This document shows positions 59,481 to 64,000 of a stretch of 64,000 nt of DNA, piece by piece (positions within the stretch are counted from its first letter, which is position 1; every line of letters begins with the position of its first letter). Source of the stretch: Deltaproteobacteria bacterium (lineage in GTDB: Bacteria; Myxococcota_A; UBA9160; UBA4427). The stretch spans positions 248,001 to 312,000 of the forward strand of contig JAJDAN010000089.1 of NCBI GenBank assembly GCA_029261855.1, in the 5' to 3' direction. The notes beneath the pieces are model-generated. The model searched no databases and was not told where the DNA came from. It saw only the letters and a list, made by a program, of their open reading frames with translations. Made by a program: the position numbers and the translations under genes.

Positions 59481-60281
59481 CTAGGCCTTGGGGCCCCGGG
59501 TACCGGGCGGCGGCGGGTCGGCCGGCCCTCCCGCGAAGCACTGGGCGATCGACATCCATTCCGTCGCGACCGGGCCGACGACCTCGAGGGCCGTGTCGGC
59601 GACGTTCCGGGTCTGGGTCACGACCTGGCAGAACTCGACGGCGTCGCCGCGCACGCAATCCGCGTCGCTCGGCTCGTGCCATTCCCAGATGGCGCCCGAC
59701 GGCGCGACGAGGCGCAGGTACGGCGGCGGCCCGGGAACCTCACGCTTCCGGTTGACGAAGGTCCAGCCGAAGGTCTTGACGCCGATGGTGGCGATGTTCT
59801 GGATGCGGTCGCTGTGGCTCCGGACGGCGCCCACGAGATCGTAGATCTCCTGGCCGTGGGCCCAGGTCTCCATGTAGCGCGCGGTGGTGAACATCTGGAC
59901 GCCCATGTCGGGACCGAACCAGGGCAGTCTTCGCTTCGGGTCCGAGCTTCCGAGGGTCTCCGAAAGCGCGTGCGCCGTCGTCTGCCACGCGTCGAGGAGA
60001 GCTTTCGCTTCGACGCCTGCGAAGCGTTCGCGTGCGACCTGCTTGTTGGTGCGACCAGCAGCGATGTTCGCGAACAACGAGGACCGCTCGGGAGCGAACA
60101 CGTCCTCCCCCTCGAGCGAGATCCGCGACACCAGGTCGAAGAAGTGTAGATGCGCCACCACGTCCCACGGCGTCCACTCCATGAAGCCGGTCTCGCGGTC
60201 CCAATCACCGGGCGCGAGGGTCGAGAGGAAGCCGTGAAGCTCGTCCACCTCGTCGCGGAAGTCCTGAGCGACCTGCAACAT
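59481..60281 (-). CDS. TIGR03084-family (mycothiol-dependent-enzyme-like) metal-binding protein
   Basis: A 266-residue protein of the DinB/mycothiol maleylpyruvate isomerase-like fold. The LGAPGDWDRETGFMEWTPWDVVAHLHFFD region (here LAPGDWDRE and WDVVAHLHFFD) contains the metal His, with a second in ARYMETWAHGQEIYDLVG. It matches the TIGR03084 group, found chiefly in actinobacteria and uncultivated proteobacteria. Its reaction is unknown. ATG 60281 has GGGGAG 8 nt upstream. It sits between an enoyl-CoA hydratase gene and the dehydrogenases, 5 nt after the former. Confidence 0.87.
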   Translation of the reverse strand: MLQVAQDFRDEVDELHGFLSTLAPGDWDRETGFMEWTPWDVVAHLHFFDLVSRISLEGEDVFAPERSSLFANIAAGRTNKQVARERFAGVEAKALLDAWQTTAHALSETLGSSDPKRRLPWFGPDMGVQMFTTARYMETWAHGQEIYDLVGAVRSHSDRIQNIATIGVKTFGWTFVNRKREVPGPPPYLRLVAPSGAIWEWHEPSDADCVRGDAVEFCQVVTQTRNVADTALEVVGPVATEWMSIAQCFAGGPADPPPPGTRGPKA

Positions 60282-60286
60282 GCCCG

Positions 60287-61075
60287 CTACTCCCCTCCCC
60301 CGCCGGATTCGTCGTCTCTCGCCCAGGGGGCCTTCTCGCGCGCGAGGAACGCCTTCATCCCGGCGGCTGCTTCTTCGCCCTGGAAGAGGCGCCCGGAAAG
60401 ATCGGCGGTCCACGCGAACGCATCCTTCGGGTCCATGGCGGGGACCTGGTAGACGAGGCTCTTCGCGAAGCCGAGGGCGTTGGGTCCCCCGAGCCGAAGG
60501 TCTGCCAGCACTTCGTCGACCGCGGCATCGAGCTCTGCCGCGGGCACCGCACGACTGATGAGCCCGTAGTCGGCGGCCTTCGCGGCCGAGAAACGGTTGC
60601 CGCGCAGGAAGGCCTCGAGGGCGTCTCCCCGGCGCATCTTGGGCAGGCATACGACGGAGATGATCGCCGGTGCCACGCCGAGTCGGACCTCGGTGAAGCC
60701 GAACTTCACGTCGTCCTGCGCGATCGCGATGTCGAGGGCGGCCGCGAGGCCGTTGCCGCCTCCGACCACGTGGCCGCGGATCTTGCCGAGGATGGGCGTG
60801 GGCGAGCGTTGGATCTGCTCGAGCAGCTGCTCGAAGCCGAGCTTCGGGCGCGCGGTCTTCTCCGCCCCCGACTGTTCCTTGAGATTCGCACCGGCGCAGA
60901 ACGTCGAGCCCTCGTTCGTGATGACCACCGCCCGCAACGTCGGGTCGTCGTCCGCGCGGGTGATCGCCTCGTGGATCCCGTTCACCACCGACGCGCCGAG
61001 GGCGTTGCGACTCTCGACCTCCGCCAGGGTGACGGTGAGGACCCCGCCTTCGGCTTCGACCCGGACTTCGCCCAT
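60287..61075 (-). CDS. enoyl-CoA hydratase/isomerase
   Basis: A 262-residue crotonase-fold enzyme. [12 protein letters not shown] and [49 protein letters not shown] form the oxyanion hole and catalytic-Glu turn. Methylglutaconyl-CoA hydratases have a similar [14 protein letters not shown] run, which fits the carboxylase genes next door (leucine/isoprenoid-type catabolism). ATG 61075 has GGGAGG 5 nt upstream. It is divergent from the carboxylase beta gene; two TTACC repeats 12 nt apart (61124-61128, 61136-61140) lie in the shared promoter gap. Confidence 0.92.
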   Translation of the reverse strand: MGEVRVEAEGGVLTVTLAEVESRNALGASVVNGIHEAITRADDDPTLRAVVITNEGSTFCAGANLKEQSGAEKTARPKLGFEQLLEQIQRSPTPILGKIRGHVVGGGNGLAAALDIAIAQDDVKFGFTEVRLGVAPAIISVVCLPKMRRGDALEAFLRGNRFSAAKAADYGLISRAVPAAELDAAVDEVLADLRLGGPNALGFAKSLVYQVPAMDPKDAFAWTADLSGRLFQGEEAAAGMKAFLAREKAPWARDDESGGGGE

Positions 61076-61168
61076 GCGACCTCCCGAACAGCTGCGCGGC
61101 ACGAAAATTTCAGTTGCTTGATATTACCCTCTCTGTTACCCCCATCAAGACGTCAGAGGAGAAGGCCC

Positions 61169-62827
61169 ATGCAACAAGCCCTGCTCGCTCCGCCGCTGCG
61201 GTCGAACCTCGACCCGCGCAGCCCCGACTTCGCCGAGAATCGCGAGGCGATGCTGAAGAAGCTCGAGCAGCTCGAAGCGCTGCTCGACGAAGCCGAGCAA
61301 GGCGGCGGCGCGCATCACCACGAACGACTCGCCAAGCGCGGCAAGCTGCCCGTCCGCGAACGCATCGCGCTGGCCCTCGACCCCGACAGTCCCTTCCTCG
61401 AGATCAGCTCACTCGCCGCCTACAACTCGTCGTACACCATCGGCGGCGGTGCCGTCATGGGCATCGGCATCATCGCCGGGGTCGAGTGCGTGATCTTCGC
61501 CAACGACCCGACGGTGCTCGGCGGCGCGTTGACCCCCTACGTCAGCAAGAAGTGGATGCGTGCCCTCGAGATCGCGCGCGACAACCACATCCCCTACGTG
61601 AGCTTCGTCGAGTCGGCGGGCGCGGACCTGCGCATGCGGGGGGCTGGCGAGAAGAACGAGAGCAGCTCTCCGGCCAGCGCCCGCGTCGACCATTTCGCCG
61701 AAAGCGGACGCTTCTTCTACGAGATGACCGAGCTGTCGAAACTGGACATCCCCACGGTCTGCGTGGTCTTCGGTTCGTCGACGGCGGGCGGCGCCTATCA
61801 ACCCGGCCTCTCGGACTACAACGTCGTCATCAAGGAGCAATCGAAGATCTTCCTGGCGGGCCCGCCGCTGGTGAAGATGGCGACCGGCGAGGAATCCGAC
61901 GACGAGACCCTGGGCGGGGCCCAGATGCACGCCGACGTGTCCGGCCTGGGCGAGTACCTCGCCGAAGACGAGCCCGACGCCCTGCGCCTGTGCCGAGAGA
62001 TCGTCTCGCACCTGAACTGGCGCAAGGCAGGCCCGCCGCCCTCTCTGCGCGCGGACCCGCCGCTGCTCGACCCCGAAGAGCTGCTGGGCACCATGGACCC
62101 CGATCTGAAGCGACCCGTCGACATCCGGGACGTGATCGGGCGCGTGGTGGACGGCTCGCGCTTCGAGGAGTTCAAGCCGCGCTACGGCCCGACCCTGGTG
62201 TGCGGCTTCGCGTCCATCCACGGCTATCCCGTGGGCATCCTCGGGAACAACGGCGTCATCTACCCCGAGTCCGCCGAGAAGGGCGCGCACTTCGTCCAGC
62301 TCTGCAACCAGATCGACGTGCCTCTCGTCTTCCTGCAGAACCTGACGGGCTTCATCGTCGGACGCGACTACGAGCACGCGGGCATCATCAAGAAGGGCTC
62401 GCAGCTCATCAACGCGGTCACCAATTCTACGGTCCCGCACCTGACGGTGATCGTGGGCGCCTCCTACGGCGCCGGCACCTACGCGATGTCCGGACGCGCC
62501 TTCAACAATCGCTTCACCTTCATCTGGCCCAGCGCGAAGATCGCCGTCATGGGCGGAAAGCAGATCGCCGGCGTGATGTCGATCGTGCGCCGGGGCCAGG
62601 CCGCGCGGAAGGGCGAGGCCTTCGACGAAGAAGCCGACGCGCAGATCCGCGCCGCCGTCGAAGACATGCAGGAGAAGGGATCGATCGCACTCGAGGCGAG
62701 CGGGGCCATCAGCGACGACGGCATCATCGACCCGCGCGATACGCGCACGGTGCTCGGCATCTGTCTCTCGGTCGTGCGCAACACGCCGATCGAAGGAGCC
62801 GAAGGCTACGGAGTGTTCCGGCTGTGA
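61169..62827 (+). CDS. acyl-CoA carboxylase, carboxyltransferase (beta) subunit
   Basis: A 552-residue carboxyltransferase that moves CO2 from biotin to an acyl-Co[29 protein letters not shown] starts the domain; [52 protein letters not shown] and [27 protein letters not shown] are those of methylcrotonyl/geranyl-CoA carboxylase beta chains. ATG 61169 has GAGGAG 8 nt upstream. Overlap of 4 bp with the alpha subunit gene. Methylcrotonyl-CoA, geranyl-CoA or a similar branched enoyl-CoA is the likely substrate. Confidence 0.94.
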   Translation: MQQALLAPPLRSNLDPRSPDFAENREAMLKKLEQLEALLDEAEQGGGAHHHERLAKRGKLPVRERIALALDPDSPFLEISSLAAYNSSYTIGGGAVMGIGIIAGVECVIFANDPTVLGGALTPYVSKKWMRALEIARDNHIPYVSFVESAGADLRMRGAGEKNESSSPASARVDHFAESGRFFYEMTELSKLDIPTVCVVFGSSTAGGAYQPGLSDYNVVIKEQSKIFLAGPPLVKMATGEESDDETLGGAQMHADVSGLGEYLAEDEPDALRLCREIVSHLNWRKAGPPPSLRADPPLLDPEELLGTMDPDLKRPVDIRDVIGRVVDGSRFEEFKPRYGPTLVCGFASIHGYPVGILGNNGVIYPESAEKGAHFVQLCNQIDVPLVFLQNLTGFIVGRDYEHAGIIKKGSQLINAVTNSTVPHLTVIVGASYGAGTYAMSGRAFNNRFTFIWPSAKIAVMGGKQIAGVMSIVRRGQAARKGEAFDEEADAQIRAAVEDMQEKGSIALEASGAISDDGIIDPRDTRTVLGICLSVVRNTPIEGAEGYGVFRL

Positions 62828-64000
62828 GCTTCGACACGCTACTGGTCGCCAACCGCGGAGAGATCGCTCGCCGCATCATCCGCAGCGCCCACGACATGGG
62901 CATCCGCTGTGTGGCCGTCTACGTGGACGCCGACGCGGACGCGCCCTTCGTCGGAGACGCCGACGAAGCCGTACGGCTCGAAGACGGCGGCTACCTCGAC
63001 GGGGACGCCATCCTGGCCGCCGCACGCGAGACCGGCACCGGCGCCATCCACCCCGGGTACGGCTTCCTGTCGGAGAACGCCGGCTTCGCAGCCCGGGTCC
63101 AGGACGCGGGCATCGCGTGGATCGGACCCTCGCCCGAGGCCATCACCCAGATGGGCGACAAGATCGCCGCCAAGGCACTCGCGGAAAAGGCCCAGGTCCC
63201 GACCCTGCCGGGCTCGGAAGACACCGGGGCCGCGAACGAGGTCGGCTTTCCGCTGCTCGTGAAGGCCGCGGCTGGTGGTGGCGGCAAGGGCATGCGCGTC
63301 GTCACCGCACCGGCCGACCTCGACGAAGCCGTGGCCGCGGCGAAGCGCGAAGCGCTCGGCGGCTTCGGGGACGACCGCGTCTTCCTCGAACGCTACGTAT
63401 CGCGAGCACGCCACATCGAGATCCAGATCCTCGGCGACGCCCACGGCAATCTCGTCCATCTCGGCGAACGCGAGTGCTCGATCCAACGGCGACACCAGAA
63501 GATCATCGAAGAGTCGCCGTCGCCGCGCGTCGACGCGAAGCTGCGGGAACGGATGGGCGATGCCGCCCTGCGTCTGGCCCGCGAGCTCGGCTACCAGTCG
63601 GCGGGCACTGTCGAGTTCCTGTTCGACGACGACTCGGGCGAGTTCTTCTTCCTCGAGGTGAATACCCGCCTGCAGGTCGAGCATCCGGTCACCGAGATGG
63701 TCACCGGCATCGATCTCGTGCGCGAGCAGCTGCGCATCGCCGCAGGGGAGACCCTCGGCTACGCACAGGACGACATCCGCTTCCGCGGCGCCGCCGTCGA
63801 AGCCCGGCTCTACGCCGAAGACCCGACCAACGACTTCCTGCCGGCCACCGGAACCCTGGCGGCCTTCTCGCCCGCGGCGAGTCCGGCGGTCCGCTGGGAT
63901 TCGGGCGTCGCCCAGGGCTCGGTGATCGGAACGGACTTCGACCCGATGCTCGCCAAGGTGATAGCGCATGCTTCGACGCGGGCCGAGGCGGCGGGTCGTC
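62824..64000 (+). CDS. acyl-CoA carboxylase, biotin carboxylase (alpha) subunit, 3' end outside window
   Basis: The first 392 codons of a biotin carboxylase, open to the window edge. Starts GTG ([18 protein letters not shown]), overlapping the beta stop (GTGA). ATP-grasp motifs are [44 protein letters not shown] and [26 protein letters not shown]. The C-terminal biotin-carrier domain should lie beyond 64000. It carboxylates biotin with ATP and bicarbonate, then hands it to the beta subunit. The sequence is typical of MccA/AtuF-type alpha chains. Confidence 0.95.
   Translation, partial: MSFDTLLVANRGEIARRIIRSAHDMGIRCVAVYVDADADAPFVGDADEAVRLEDGGYLDGDAILAAARETGTGAIHPGYGFLSENAGFAARVQDAGIAWIGPSPEAITQMGDKIAAKALAEKAQVPTLPGSEDTGAANEVGFPLLVKAAAGGGGKGMRVVTAPADLDEAVAAAKREALGGFGDDRVFLERYVSRARHIEIQILGDAHGNLVHLGERECSIQRRHQKIIEESPSPRVDAKLRERMGDAALRLARELGYQSAGTVEFLFDDDSGEFFFLEVNTRLQVEHPVTEMVTGIDLVREQLRIAAGETLGYAQDDIRFRGAAVEARLYAEDPTNDFLPATGTLAAFSPAASPAVRWDSGVAQGSVIGTDFDPMLAKVIAHASTRAEAAGR

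Noticed and set aside
61124-61140. TTACC direct repeats before the carboxylase genes as a defined operator
   Set aside because: Only two 5-bp repeats 12 nt apart; too short to claim, so it is mentioned only within the hydratase entry.
1-64000. tRNA, rRNA or riboswitch
   Set aside because: Intergenic gaps are short, and none showed a cloverleaf, GGTTCGA-type T-loop context or known riboswitch core on reading. A covariance-model scan would settle it.

Overview
The window is GC-rich (about two thirds G+C by eye), densely coded DNA with many start/stop overlaps. The gene mix points to an aerobic, fatty-acid- and steroid-degrading Gram-negative bacterium: several acyl-CoA dehydrogenases, TIGR03084 and deazaflavin-type proteins, an apolipoprotein N-acyltransferase, an RND pump, a cNOR-type nitric oxide reductase and secreted proteins with C-terminal sorting tails. 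An uncultivated myxobacterial or binatotal ('deltaproteobacterial') lineage fits best. This is inference from family content, not from a marker gene. No rRNA, tRNA, CRISPR array, phage or complete insertion sequence was seen.

Layout. 0.1-5 kb (minus): norCBQD, a nitric oxide reductase operon in which NorC carries a second haem c domain. 5-13 kb: a lipase-like hydrolase, a small membrane protein, a GST-like protein, a hemerythrin-type protein and an RND pump (adaptor plus permease). 13-17 kb: a Baeyer-Villiger monooxygenase with a TetR regulator and a palindromic operator, then a small secreted protein and an alpha/beta hydrolase. 17-21 kb (minus): acyl-CoA synthetase, and galK-galM. 21.0-21.4 kb: an intergenic block of inverted repeats. 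21.4-25.4 kb (minus): nsrR, an ABM/zinc-ribbon protein, a sulfite-reductase-type sirohaem enzyme and nnrS. Two 23-bp dyads of the NsrR 11-1-11 layout precede the first two genes. 25.5-29 kb (minus): TetR, thiolase, SDR and enoyl-CoA hydratase, ending in a strong hairpin. 29-34.6 kb: molybdopterin oxidoreductase, HxlR regulator, deazaflavin-type reductase, acyl-CoA dehydrogenase, methyltransferase. 34.8-40 kb: a large membrane protein with a discoidin-like tail, a divergent sulfatase, a GNAT protein and a PPOX-fold protein. 40.2-46.7 kb: lnt, a Cys-rich secreted protein, a membrane GAF/class III cyclase and a secreted CTERM-type protein, tightly coupled. 46.8-53 kb: an IsdG-like monooxygenase, a GH3 glycosidase, a di-haem oxidoreductase and a DUF4212/SSS symporter pair. 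53-64 kb: amidohydrolase and SRPBCC protein, then (minus) three acyl-CoA dehydrogenases, an NMO-type flavoprotein, a TIGR03084 protein and an enoyl-CoA hydratase. These are divergent from an acyl-CoA carboxylase pair that runs off the window.

Two themes join the genes. One is nitric oxide handling: norCBQD and the nsrR-nnrS cluster, 16 kb apart on the same strand. The other is acyl-CoA catabolism: activation, dehydrogenation, hydration, thiolysis and carboxylation, each with local TetR-type control. The least conventional parts are the di-haem NorC, the NsrR-flanked cluster containing a sirohaem reductase, the lnt/cyclase/CTERM operon with a minicistron before the cyclase, and two intergenic repeat families.
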